Shown piece by piece: positions 1-10,452 of a DNA stretch of 64,000 nucleotides. The stretch's first letter is position 1. The number at the start of each line of letters is the position of its first letter. The notes under the pieces are model-generated. The model ran no database searches. It saw only the letters and a program-made list of their open reading frames with translations, and had not been told where the DNA came from. The stretch is from Adiantum capillus-veneris (lineage: Eukaryota; Streptophyta; Polypodiopsida; Polypodiales; Pteridaceae). Location: assembly GCA_014529385.2 (NCBI GenBank), contig CM043953.1:69420372-69484371 (forward strand). Reading direction: 5' to 3'. Made by a program: the position numbers and the translations under genes.

Positions 1-46
<46 letters not shown>
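1..46. repeat. (AC)n microsatellite
   Basis: Uninterrupted AC dinucleotide run at the window edge, directly beyond the end of the copia pol remnant. It probably continues outside the window. Confidence 0.95.
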
Positions 47-49
<3 letters not shown>

Positions 50-61
50 GACAGAAGAGGA

Positions 62-783
62 AGTCATGTTTGTAAACATGTCTGCAGGATTTTCACTTGT
101 ATGCACCTTTCCTAGCTTTAGCTGTCCCTCTTCCAAAAGAGTGCGTATGAAGTGATATCTCACCTCAATGTGCTTTGTCCTTGAATGAAAGGCTGAGTCT
201 TTGCAAGATGGATAGCACTTTGGCTATCATTGTACAAGACACAATTGTCTTGTTTGAATCCAAGCTCTTCTAAGAATCTGTGAAGCCACATAATTTATTT
301 GCTTGCCTCCGTCATTGCTACATATTCTGCTTCCATGGTAGAAAGTGAGACCACTTTCTGTAGCTTCGAAGCCCAGCTTTCTGTCGTGACTCCAACCGTG
401 AAGACATAGCTAGTATTGCTCCTTTGAGGATCTTGGGCACCTGCCATATCTGCATCAACATACCCTTCTAGAAAAATATCAGCTCCTCCAAAATACAAAG
501 CATTTAGTATTGTCCCTTTTAGATACCTAAGTATCCACTTCACAGCTTGCCAGTGCTCTTTACCTGGGTTGTCCATGAACCTACTTATAACTCCCACTGC
601 ATGTGGAATGTCTGGCCTTGTCCAGACCATAGCATACATAAGAGAACCTACCGCTGCAGCATATGGAAGTTTAGACATATAGGCTATCTCCTCTTGTGTC
701 TTTGGACACATATCCTTGGTTAGTTTAAAATGACTAGCCAAAGGTGTAGAAACCATTTTTGCATTTTGCATTTTGCATTGCAA
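62..783 (-). pseudogene. Ty1/copia RNase H and pol C-terminus
   Basis: It begins with the RT-RNase H connection (AVGSLMYAMVWTRPDI; VSRFMDNPGKEHW) and holds the RNase H acidic residues in GYVDADMAG, STMEAEY and NDSQSAIHLAK. A TAA interrupts the frame directly after the TEASK motif near 295. Homology continues past it, and a further frame change leads to the C-terminal motifs RTKHIEVRYHFIR and SENPADMF near 70-200. The end of pol therefore lies close to position 62. Confidence 0.88.
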
Positions 784-789
784 ACCTTT

Positions 790-1299
790 CTAGTACTTCT
801 TGATGTAATCCTCTTGAGATAGCTTTATTGTCTTCTTTGTCCTGTCCCTTGATATCTTCATACCAAGTATTCTCTTTGCAGCACCTAATTCTTTCATTGA
901 AAAAGATTTAGACATTTCTTCTTTTAGGTCTTTGATGTCCTTCATGTTAGCACTTGCAATCAACATGTCATCACCATACGACATTAGGATGGTGAACTTC
1001 CCATCTCCCAAATTCTTTGTGTAGACGCAATGATCTGAGTTGCATCTTCTGAATCCATGATCTAACATCCATCGATTGAACTTCAAGTACCATTGTCTTG
1101 GTGCTTGCTTTAAACCATACAAGCTCTTCTTTAATCTGCAAACTATTTTCTCCTTACCTTTTACTTCATACCCCTTTGGTTGAAGCATGTAAATTTCCTC
1201 CTCTAAGTCACCGTGAGGGAATGCCATAATTACATCCATTTGCTCAAGATTTAGATCATGAGCAACCACAAGGCTTAAGACAAGCCTAATTGAGTTCAT
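790..1299 (-). pseudogene. Ty1/copia reverse transcriptase core
   Basis: About 169 codons of copia RT: the first catalytic Asp lies in LEQMDVIMAFPHGDLEEEIYM, followed by KKSLYGLKQAPRQWY and the LGMKISRDR region. The usual YVDD catalytic box reads YGDD here (SYGDDMLIAS), a Val-to-Gly change one residue before the two Asp. The frame joins the RNase H segment below 790 after a shift. Not functional, given the breaks on both sides. Confidence 0.9.
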
Positions 1300-1301
1300 T
1301 T

Positions 1302-1739
1302 TTACAACAGGAGAAATATTTCATTGAAGTCAATACCTTTCTTTTGAAAAAACCCTTTTACCACAAGCCAAGACTTGTACCTTTTCTTCCCACCTTCTTC
1401 TCCCTTTAGCTTGTACACCCATTTGTTTTGAAGTGCCCGCTTACCTTTAGGCAACTCAACCAACTCCCATGTTTGGTTATGATGATGTAGTGAGTCCATC
1501 TCCACTTGCATGCTCTTCATCCAGTCTTCTTTGGATTCGTGATGCATATCTTCTTCGTATGATTTTGGATCTCCAGAATTTGAGATTAAGAGATGATTGA
1601 AGGAAGGAACAAACCTTTTTGGAGGTCTACTTGCTCTTGTGGATCTTCGGGGAATAGGTTGAGGCTCCTCATTTGGTTGACGTTGTTGCACGTTGTTGCC
1701 ATTTGTAGTCCTTGAGTCTTCACCGTCCTCAAGCTCCAT
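1302..1739 (-). pseudogene. Ty1/copia integrase-RT linker and start of RT
   Basis: The open stretch of about 145 codons starts with a hydrophilic linker rich in Pro, Arg and Ser (RRSTRASRPPKRF), typical of the copia segment before RT. It then runs into the RT N-terminal region: W in QNKWVYKLKG, then KKRYKSWLVVKGFFQKKGIDF. Arg-to-Ser and Ala-to-Phe changes sit in the normally conserved YKARLVVKGFAQ block. The frame is lost near 1302, where the RT continues in another frame. Confidence 0.85.
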
Positions 1740-1766
1740 GTACTCATCACCTGTTTCTTTTGTTTG

Positions 1767-2345
1767 CTATCTTTCCAAGTAATCTTTGTACATATTTTGT
1801 TCGTTAAAAATTACATCACTACTCCCAAAGATTTTACCATCTTCAGAATTCCATAGGCGATACCCAAAGTCACCTTCTCCATAGCCAATGAAGAAACACT
1901 TTTTGGAGTTTGCATCTAGCTTTGATCTTAGGCTTCTATCTATGTGCATAAAGCCTCACGCCCAAACACTTTGAGAAATGCATAATTCATCAGTTTACCT
2001 GTCCATGCCTCTTCTGGAACTCCCCCATCCAATGCCGTTGAGGGTGACCGGTTGATTAAGTACACAGATCTACTTACTGCTTCCGCCCAAAGCTCAAGCG
2101 GTAGGCTTGCATGTAGCTGCATGCTTCGTGCTCGCTTCATGATTGCTCTGTTCATCCTTTTGAAAATGCCATTTTGTTGAGGTGTCCTTGGGGTTGTCTT
2201 TTGCCTCCAAATGCCATTTCTAGCACAAAAGCTTTCAAAAGCTTGGTTGCAATATTCACCTCCATTGTCGGATCTCAGGCATTTAACCTTGGTACCTACT
2301 TCATTCTCCACAAAGGTTTTCCACCTAATGCATGCTCATCTCCTC
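1767..2345 (-). pseudogene. Ty1/copia integrase, C-terminal half, with hinge
   Basis: The fragment begins in the integrase core, just before the SDNGGEY motif that holds the second catalytic Asp. It continues through TPQQNGIFKRMNR, where the third acidic residue should stand. The family usually has QNGVAERMNR, so the catalytic Glu looks replaced by Phe-Lys. A frame change near 1945 leads into the hinge, which carries the copia SKLDANSKKCFFIGYGEGDFGYRLW-type motif. The zinc-binding part and the first catalytic Asp are absent, so it cannot be functional. Confidence 0.88.
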
Positions 2346-2865
2346 TACCATGCTAATTACTGAGCTAAGTTATGCTAATATGAGTGATTATGTGAGGATA
2401 CATATATCTTTCTCGTAAGAATACTCCTTCTTACTCTCAATCTACTCTCATATCCCGCTAGCTCTCACCATCTTCGAAGGTGTGTGAGGTCTTGGGTCTG
2501 AGACCGTGAGGGAATTGATGTTGTGTTTGATAAGTGTTTTGCTTAGTGCATGAAGTTTCCATCTTCATTGCACTAGCTAGTATTGAAGAACACAAAGAAT
2601 TGTATTGTAAAATGTCTCTGTTGATGGGAGAAACCATAATACAAAGCCTTTTGGAGGGGGGACCGGTTCCATGCAAATCCAGTACTCAACTGTTGTCAAT
2701 TGCTTAATTTCTCTCTCTTTTGAAGTATTGTTCATGCTATCTAACTAGGTGTTATACTTTTTGTTGCTCTCTCCACCCAAACACTCTTGTTATTCTCATT
2801 AGGAAGCTATTCTAATAAAATGCTCACTATGTTCATGCTATTTTGTGCTACACACAAGTTACTAG
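2346..2865. other. Unassigned sequence between A1 and A2
   Basis: No coding similarity recognised. Minus-strand words near 2460-2680 (repeated initiation codons, a run of short T- and A-rich tracts) could be copia LTR or leader debris, but no TG...CA boundary or second copy was found in the window. Confidence 0.4.
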
Positions 2866-3160
2866 ACCATTAAATGTTACATAATAAGTTTGTCTTTTTG
2901 GTGGATCACCAAGCCTTACTCTATATGGTTAACAAGCCATGCAATACAGGCAAGAGAGTAAGATGGTTCATCGTCCTACTAGAGTTTGATCTTATAGTGG
3001 TAGTCAAGAAGGGCACCATTCATCAACAAGCTAATCATCTTTTAAGGATCACTTCAAGGGATCCTCTGAAAGGAGTAGATGATAATTTTCCACATGATTA
3101 CCTATTCTCTGTAGAAATTATTCCTAGATGTTCTAAAGATTTTGTCTCTTTGATGAACAC
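2866..3160 (+). pseudogene. Ty3/gypsy RNase H C-terminus (A2)
   Basis: The segment contains VDHQALLYMVNKPCNTGKRV, then LLEFDLIVVVKKGTIHQQANHLL and KGVDDNFPHDYLFS. Element E has the near-identical TDHQALLYLVNKPCNTGR at 60.98 kb. The first conserved pair reads VDH rather than TDH, and the last Asp of the family ADHLSRL motif is Asn here (ANHLLRI). The upstream side is cut at about 2866. Confidence 0.88.
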
Positions 3161-3214
3161 AGATCAAGTAGATTCACAAATCCCACTTCCAAGTACACCA
3201 CAAATGATAGAGAA

Positions 3215-3475
3215 ATTAGCTTTGTATCTATTGGCTCTAGAAGATTGTATAGGAAAAACAAGGATGGGATTCTACTTATATGTATAAGCCCTAAGGAACA
3301 AGCAAACTATTTGAATCAAGCTCATACCACAATAGTGGGGATCCGTTAAAAAAAAAAACAAATTCTATGATGATTGACCTAGTTAGGAGTTTATTGGCCC
3401 ATCATGAAAAGAGATGTGCATGATTGACCTAGTTAGGAGTTTATTGGCCTACCATGAAAAGAGATGTGCATGCCT
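3215..3475 (+). pseudogene. Integrase zinc-binding-like module 1 (A2)
   Basis: In one frame the sequence reads RLYRKNKDGILLICISPKEQ, then YLNQAH, then after a shift LGVYWPTMKRDVHAYVNGC. This matches RLYHLGSDQILRLCINPEE ... YLEEAH ... LGVYWPTMYVDIHAYVNNC in element E. It is a first HHCC-type module lying before a second, complete one (3700-3920). A 50-bp tandem duplication (3371-3470) falls inside it. Confidence 0.75.
3371..3470 (+). repeat. 50-bp tandem duplication in A2
   Basis: Positions 3371-3420 and 3421-3470 are two direct copies differing mainly at one place (CCCATCAT against CCTACCAT). The unit covers the LGVYWPTM part of zinc-binding module 1. An A-rich tract lies just before it at 3349-3360. 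Confidence 0.95.
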
Positions 3476-3574
3476 ATGTGAACGGTTGCTTTTGGGGCAA
3501 AGGAAGAGCAACCATCTCACATGTGCGTTATTCCAGATATCCGCTATGCCAAGGTGGAGTATATATCTACTAGG

Positions 3575-3935
3575 ATATTTGATGAATAAGAAAGTCCCAG
3601 AAGACATGAGTAAATGGAGACAAAGAGAGATCAAGACTGAAGCAACCAGCTATACAATGATCGGTCAACAACTCTATAGACAAGGAAAAGACTAGTAGAC
3701 TAGACTGTGTGCCCAATGAGTATGAACACCTTTCTATCTTGAATCAAGAGCACACCAGGCTTGTAGGTGGTCATTTCTCTCATGAAATTGTGGCTAGAGC
3801 TATATTGATGGCTAGCATCTGGTGACTTACTCTATTTTCCAATGCAAACAAATTTTTGCAAAGAATGTAACTCTTGTCAAAGAGCTAAAATGTCAACTAG
3901 AATCAACAACATGCCTTTGGGACATATGATGGGAG
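3575..3935 (+). pseudogene. Integrase zinc-binding module 2 (A2)
   Basis: Across frames it reads GQQLYRQGKD, LVGGHFSHE, ILMASIW and finally CKECNSCQRAKM. The His pair (EH...GGHF) and the C-x2-C pair of a gypsy HHCC domain are visible. It corresponds to module 2 of element E (GNQLYKRGKD ... GGHFSGD ... HCGSCQR). Stop codons and frame changes break it near 3690 and 3825. Confidence 0.8.
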
Positions 3936-4480
3936 CAAGAGCATTCACTAAGTGGGGTATAGACTTTGTTGGTCCAATACAACCACTTGCATACAAGACT
4001 CACGTGAAATTATTATTGTAGCCACAAATTATTTGACTACATGGATAGAAGCTAGAGCCACTAGGAAGAACAATGCTGAACCACTAATGCATTCGTGCAT
4101 GAGTGCATATTTACATGATATGGACTTCCTATTGAGCTTGTGAGTGATTGTGGAACACACTTTCTCAATGAGGTGATACAACATTTATTGAACGAGTCTA
4201 TGATGATCCATAACAAATTCACACCCTATCATCCTCAAGAAAATGGCCAAGCAGAACATATGAACAAGGTATTAAGCTCAATGCTTACTGAGCTTGTAAT
4301 CTCTAGAAGAGCTAATTGAGAAATCAATTTTCATTTAGTTCTATGGACTTATAGAGTGTCATTCAAAATAGCTCTAAATGCAACTCCATTTAACTCGGTC
4401 TATGGACTTGATTTTAATCTTACCAATGGAATTTTTGTTGCCAACCCTCAGAGTTGCACAAGAGTTAGAATGGAAAGGTC
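3936..4480 (+). pseudogene. Ty3/gypsy integrase core (A2)
   Basis: The core begins with FTKWGIDFVGPIQP (first catalytic Asp), continues with VSDCGTHFLNEVIQ (second Asp; the usual Arg is Cys) and YHPQENGQAEHMNK (catalytic Glu). The frame is lost between 3990 and 4140 and at later stops. The three acidic residues survive although the gene is clearly dead. Confidence 0.85.
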
Positions 4481-4599
4481 ATGAGTTGTCAAAATGACTC
4501 AAGGATCTAGAACAGTTGAGTAGAGACTAGCTGCTATAGCACACATATATGCTCAGAAACAAAAACAAAACTAGTTCTTTGATTCACATTTGTTGATAA

Positions 4600-4985
4600 G
4601 ATTTGGTCTTGGTCTATTTTCTAAGACAACACATCCCTAAATTCAAGAAAAAGGGACATGTTGCTTTTGTAATCGAGTGCGTTTCACCAAGTGGGGCAGT
4701 TAAATTGGCCACCTTAGATGGAAAAATAATGGAAAATTGGATTAGTGGATGTTGCTTAAGGAAGTATCATTTAATATTGACTATTGATCTCTTGCAAAGA
4801 GATCAATAGATGGCAGTTAAATTGGCCACCACCTTAGATGGGGAAATAATGGAGAATTGGATTAGTGGATGTTGCTTAAGAAAGTATCATTTAATATTGA
4901 CTATTGATCTCTTGCAAAGAATGCATGAAGCTAAGAAAGGAACGCATAAATGACAATAAGTGATTGAGGAGGCTCAAGAGGAAGC
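4600..4985 (+). pseudogene. Integrase C-terminal domain and charged linker (A2)
   Basis: The reading frame contains KKKGHVAFVIECVSPSGAVKLATLDGKIMENWISGCCLRKYH, which parallels KKRGMGPFVI ... SGAVNLATLAGEEMPNWISGCRLKKYH in E. It is followed by a decayed charged linker (VIEEAQEEAR, against RDEAQEEAKER in E). An internal tandem duplication repeats the second half of the domain. Confidence 0.8.
4695..4920 (+). repeat. ~110-bp tandem duplication in A2 integrase C-terminus
   Basis: Positions 4695-4800 and 4812-4920 are near-identical direct copies starting GGCAGTTAAATTGGCC and ending in CTCTTGCAAAGA. The second copy has three extra bases (ACC) and a few substitutions. A 12-bp segment (GATCAATAGATG-like) separates them. 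Confidence 0.93.
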
Positions 4986-5117
4986 ACGCACTTGAATCTT
5001 GAAGAAAATTCTTGCAATGTGCTATATCCTTAAAGTTTTGCCAGTCAATACACTTAAGATTCACCCTCAAGACTTTACTCGATCTTTAGCCGATCATGAA
5101 GTGGAGATCGATGATGA

Positions 5118-5440
5118 ATGGCTGGATGGATTAGACATTTAACATTGAAAGATGGATTTGAAGTCAAAGCACTCATAGACAAAGGTGCTTGGCTTAATGT
5201 AGTAAACTATTCAACCTACAAGAGGGCAACCACCCAACCATTGGAGCACTGTAGAACTAAAGTCAAAGTTTTCCATAGGAATTCACTCCAACATTACATT
5301 TGATTAATCTCAACATCTTTGTGCATGGATTTTTGTACCCACATACATTTATCTGCATTCATGATGAGCATAGGAATGAGGATATCATACTAGGATTTCT
5401 ATGGATAAGAACATACAAAGATTTCCAGGATAAGGGAAAA
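5118..5440 (+). pseudogene. Second retropepsin-like domain, downstream of integrase (A2)
   Basis: The frame at 5118-5303 contains FEVKALIDKGAWLNVVNYSTYKR, in which IDKGA at 5175-5189 takes the place of the aspartic protease motif hhD[ST]GA. After a stop, the next frame reads YPHTFICIHDEHRNEDIILG and then LWIRTYKDF, the second retropepsin landmark (hhLGxxW). The same two blocks, in the same post-integrase position, occur in E at 63.0-63.34 kb. The active-site Thr/Ser is Lys here, so this copy is dead. Confidence 0.72.
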
Positions 5441-5485
5441 CCCAAGGGGGTCATAGACACAAGCCAAGGGTCGGCTGCTAGTTGA

Positions 5486-7310
5486 GCAGTTTCCTTGAAA
5501 ATTCTAACCAAGGGGTTTGATGATGTAGATATCAACCAGGGTTACATGTGTAATACTCCTTGAATTTCATTGATTTTCAATTAGTATTCCTCGGCCTTTG
5601 CAAGAGGGAAATTCGGGCAGGTGCCTTTGATTACAGGTAGGTGAATACTATGCTCAACCTCCAGGTACACATATGATTTGGTTTATTTTCATTTTTGCAT
5701 ATGCTTGGCTTGACTTTTTCAAGTTGGATGAATAAAATTCTATGTTTTCATCCATTTTTTCTCTTCAGTGAGATGACAAGGTTACGTAAGAGCCAATAAA
5801 TTTGAGTTGCAGTGTCCACAATAAATTTATCCATTTCGCAGCTATGGACCCACTTGTAGGGTTTGATTTGGCACATGTTGTCACATGGGATACAACATGG
5901 TCTAGGAACTCAAGGAGTATGGGTTAGCCAGTGTGCCGCATGGATAATGAGGGTCTCTCTCATGCATGTCGCATGTGTGTATACATTTACCTCCACACCC
6001 AAGTATATCTTATACTTGAAGGATGTTCTTTTTTCAGAGATCCTTACCTGAGACATATTCCACATGTGGAGAATATGAGTCTCTAGGACTGACACTGGCA
6101 TCACTACTTCAATCACGTGTTGCGACGATGTCCCTAGGTGCTGGTTGAATCGTTTTATAGACCATTTTTAGCACGTTGTATCATGAACAATTTCAGTGTT
6201 TGGCCAAAAAATTTTGGATACACAGAACGACTTATTAAGGTTACAAGTGAGGCTAAACAACATTAATGGATGGTTGTTTATGCATATAGAAAAGCTATGA
6301 GTTGTTAATGAAAAGGTTCATTGTTTGTATCTATAAGTGATTATTGTTTCACCTTTTATTATGGTTCAAACATTTTAGCAAGGCTTGCAAATGATTACTA
6401 TAGAAAGGATTTAGTTTCTTTAAAACTATTTGCACTCCTCTTTCATGTGTGCTAAGAGCATCACATTTGCCATAAGTATTGGCAAGTATGATTATGGATA
6501 TGCACGTTTGGATCTGTCTTTGCTAAATGCATGCACACTAGGTGTTATGGGCCGTAGTGTTTAGCAAAGGCTAATTTGGAACAACATGCATAATCATCAC
6601 ATTAGTTGCTCATGAAGCATTTTGCACTCTATGTGCAGTATCTCTATGAGATTACTTTTGGATCTACCACTCACCAATAGAGGTCATGGCTTGGTTTGGG
6701 TGCTTGTGGATATTTCAAGTTAACTAGGTTATTTAGGATATTGTTGATTCCTCAGCAATGTTGTACAACATTGTGATTCCGTTTACCAATCATTTTGGAC
6801 GACCGTATGTAAACCGTGGGGAAACACACCTCAGTACTGTCAATTATCCAAGGGGATAAGCAGATTAGGAAGACTACAAGTGTAATCTTGTGCTAAAGGA
6901 TATGCAAAGTGCATCCCTTAGCACCAAGAAATCCAATTAGTAAGAATTTATTGCTCTAGTTGGAGCTTCATGTTTAAGTCAGGTTCTCAACCTTGAACAC
7001 TGGTTATAATGTGGTTGTTTACTGATGACAAGTGATAACAAGTCAAGGACTTGTATTTTGTTGATAAGTTACATCAACCAATTACTTTCATGGAAAGTGA
7101 AAAGAGGTACTCTTTTGAGTACATATTTGTTGTGATAACTCGTTTAGCATACTCGTATGTGTTCTAAATGGAGTCTACACATTGTGTTGGATAGGAGCCG
7201 GTAACACATGACGACTGCAAATGGACAACAATGTGGAAAATCAAGATGTTACTCTTGGTTTCATTGAGCCTCCTACTGAACCGTGTTCCAATCAAGCGAA
7301 CAACTGGATC
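5486..7310. other. Non-coding, AT-rich stretch
   Basis: No frame longer than about 70 codons and no recognisable domain. The first 200 bases may be the 3' non-coding part of A2, and the remainder is of unknown origin. No direct repeat to other parts of the window was noticed. Confidence 0.5.
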
Positions 7311-7394
7311 CATGAAGGATGCCATGGTGGAAAACATTAGTGTATAACCACTCTTGTTTTCGAGGATGAAAACACTTCTCCAAGGGGGGAGTAA
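7311..7394 (+). pseudogene. Chromovirus pol C-terminal tail and PPT
   Basis: The sequence reads GGAAAACATTAGTG (E-N-I-S-V), then FEDENTSPRGE and a stop. This is the same tail as in B (FVFEDENNSPREG) and at 29.7 kb. It ends in a purine run, CCAAGGGGGGAGTAA (7380-7394), a polypurine tract just before a TG-starting LTR. Only the last ~25 codons are recognisable. Confidence 0.75.
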
Positions 7395-7620
7395 TGTCCT
7401 AAGGAGCAAGGCTCAACCTAGGGGGTTAGGGACCTGAGCCGGGGGCTTGAATTAGACCAGTGTGGACTGGGGATCCGTATTATGGCTAAGGCTAGGAGCC
7501 GGCCTATATATAGGGTGGTGGATCCGTCATCTCAGTCCCCTAGGTATTATATATTGATTTCTTTTTGAAGGGATGATTGGAACGTTGGGGGAACTTTGAG
7601 GTTCTATTTGGCTATTGAGT
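7395..7620 (+). mobile_element. Start of a chromovirus 3' LTR
   Basis: The LTR begins with TGTCCTAAGGAG immediately after the PPT. A TATA box (CTATATATAGGG) lies at about 7503-7514 on the same strand, as expected inside an LTR. The 3' end is not identified because no second copy lies in the window, so the end coordinate is only a minimum. Confidence 0.6.
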
Positions 7621-10417
7621 TCACAAGCCATTACATTTTTTCATTATGAGTTGAATTATCTTCCCCAACTCAAGGTGTTCTTCGAAATACATCAATCTTA
7701 TGGGTTAGAGCTAACAAACTCATAATAAATAAAAAAGAGAGTGTTACTTGTCATAAAATATTGCTTTTGTTTAGCACCCTCTTTTTTTGTTGCTATGTAT
7801 ACCATATTTGCTATTTAAGAGCACGGATGTGGGCATTGAGTGTATGTTATGATTGTGGGACGATTTCTATGCACATAGGCCTTACTTGCACTAATAATTT
7901 GGCTTGTGCATGGTTTAGTGTGGCATCTGCATTGCACTAAAAGAAAAATTCTTTTTGGTATGCATGAGGGCTTTCACTTTTGAGAGCTACAATTGACATT
8001 TCAGGGATGTTTGGTGGAGAGTATGCATCAAAACCCTAGCTTGGTATTGCTTGTTGCATTTTAGTGCTTGATTTGAATGCAAGAAGCTTGCATAGCACTA
8101 AAATTGAGCTTTTTCAAAAGGCCATTGGCACTAATGATTGAGCTTTATTTTGAAGGGTTGTTGGTAAACCTAAGCTTCCATTGATCCATGTGGGAAGTAG
8201 GCATTGCATTAACTTGCAATATGTGGCTATTTAGAGCCATTTTATTTCATTTGATTAAAGTTTCATAATCACTATCTCATTACTTTTCCTAAAAAATGCT
8301 AAATCTCCTATGAGTTAATGTTTATCCAACTTTTTTTGAGTTTTCACAATGAAATTTTTGGCTTTCAAGAGCCACTTTATATCATTAAAAGTTGAATGAT
8401 TTCTAGCTTGACCTAAACTTTCACATTTCATTTGAGCTAGCAATCAATCAACTTTGAATCATACATGAGAGGATTCGACATTGCAAAATGTGCTTATGTA
8501 GAAGCATTTTCTCTCTCATTTTTAATGTGTGTATATACATTTGCTACTAAAGAGCACAATGTGCATAACCAAAGGCACCTTTTTCCACTAGGGTTTTTTT
8601 CCTTTGGCATATTTGGGTATTTGAGACCCTAGTATTAGGATTTCAATAATGTTTTTTTGTGTGTTTTTCTTGGCTTTCAATAAATGGTTTTTGGAGCTTG
8701 TGTTTGCTAACACTTAGTTTCAAGGAGTTTGGCTTGCAAATAAAAGGAATCAAGAGGCCTCTACATACACAAGAGTGGATGCTTTGCTCAAGGATGCTCA
8801 AAAGAGCACTAATATGTGCAATACTTCCATGCTATGCTTTTTTTTAATCTTTACATCTCCTTGCTTGCTTCGATTAAGTGAATTTGCTTTTAGCTATGGT
8901 TCCTTTCATTTTCAAAAGCTAGGCATACAGGAAAGTTTCAACACTTTGCTTTGTGAAAATTTTACTCATTTAAAATTTGGCTTTATGTATGCTAATCATA
9001 GGTAATTTTCCTTGAACTTAGGTCAATGTAGGATCATTGCTTGTTAGTCCTAGACTCTTAGTGATTATCTTAATACTCCACTAATTTCTAACATGACATA
9101 GGGCTATGATTTGGGTTTTATTCCCTTAGTCCATTTTCCATATTCAAACTCAATATGGAAGAAATAAAAAAGAGCTACAAAAAAGAAAAAAATGATAAGA
9201 AAAGGTGTCCAAAAAGAGTAGTACAAATGCTACTAGACACATGAAAATGAAATTTTTATGTTATGTTTGTGTCTTTCTTAGGTCTAGCGCCTTATTAACA
9301 CTTGGCAGACGAGGGAAACCACCTTAGCTGGCTTGGTCAAAGTCCTAGAAACTGATGCCTTTGGCTGATAGGGGTTAGTCGTCACCTTGGTAGGCTAATA
9401 GACTTTTGGAAAAACTCCTTGTTGAGGGTTCAAGGAGCCGAGAGTTGTAGCTTGACTTGCCTTGCGGTGGTCACCTTGTGATGTGCTTTACTTTTTTCTA
9501 TAAAATGCTAAAAGCAATATTCCATGATCTTCAAAAAGCTAAGTGACAATGTACTAATAGATTAGGAGCTTCTTTGTGGCCATAGACATGATAGACTTGG
9601 ATGCCTTATTAAGAATGATTATATGGTTTTTAAGCTAGTAGGTTTATCAGATTGCATTATCGTAGGGTCATAATTGATTGCTTGTGTTACATGCATAAAT
9701 ATAAAAATTTAAGTGGTTTAATCTTCATAATAGTTTAGGTATTTTTTGCTATATGTTCTTTAGTTTTTGGCTATGAAGGACCTACCTTTTGGAAGCAAAA
9801 TTTTCACTTTGCATGATCTCTCTTGGTACTTCATGTTCTATTCTTATTTGTTGGCCTTTGATACTTATGACTTGTCTTATGTTTTGATAGCTCGACATTC
9901 CTCCAAGGATGTACTTTCAACCATGTCATTGTGCTCTGCTTTAGCGGCACACGAGGACGTGCACCAAATTAGGAAGTGAGGAATGTTAGTTAGTGGATAA
10001 CACATGCTACACCGATTATGCACCAATATTGATGTGCACAATATTTCCTGTTCACATTGTATAAGGTCTTGGGCTCATTTAGGAGTTCCAAGTTTTATAG
10101 ACTAAGGCTAGGGGCTTAATTCAATTGTTATGCATAGAGACTTGAGGTCCATGCTCATAAAAGAGCCTTATGCAAAACGATAAGTCATTCTTGGGTGAAC
10201 TCTTCTCTTTGTAGAGTTGATGGTCATGAGGCTCATGGACTTTCCATGTCCATGTAGCTCTTGATTTCTACTAATCAAATGCACTTTCTTTCTTGTTAGT
10301 CTTCTTTGTTCTTGATTATGTGAAGTGAGATTGTATTCGTGTGATGTTAGATATCTAATCCCTTTTTAAATTAATCTCTTCTATCCACACCATTGGCCAT
10401 GGTGTGTGGAGGCTATG

Positions 10418-10452
<35 letters not shown>

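Larger units (their letters stand above)
62..2345 (-). mobile_element. Ty1/copia (Tork/TNT1-like) pol remnant, element A1
   Basis: Read on the minus strand, the domain order is integrase (second half), hinge, reverse transcriptase, RNase H, which is the Ty1/copia order. Gag, protease and the first half of the integrase are missing, so the element is truncated at its 5' side near 2345. At least one in-frame stop and several frame changes break it. The wording of the integrase, RT and RNase H motifs is closest to the TNT1/Tork group. No matching LTR pair was found. Confidence 0.9.
2866..5485 (+). mobile_element. Ty3/gypsy pol 3' half, element A2 (E family)
   Basis: Translating across frames gives, in order, the RNase H end, integrase zinc-binding module 1, zinc-binding module 2, the integrase core, the integrase C-terminal domain, a charged linker and a retropepsin-like domain. 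The same order and many of the same words occur in element E at 60.9-63.4 kb, so A2 is a second, older copy of that family. Frameshifts, stops and two internal tandem duplications make it non-functional. Gag, the first protease, RT and LTRs are missing. Confidence 0.88.

Noticed and set aside
2458-2676. 72-codon minus-strand frame between A1 and A2
   Set aside because: No recognisable domain; looks like LTR or leader debris of a copia element.
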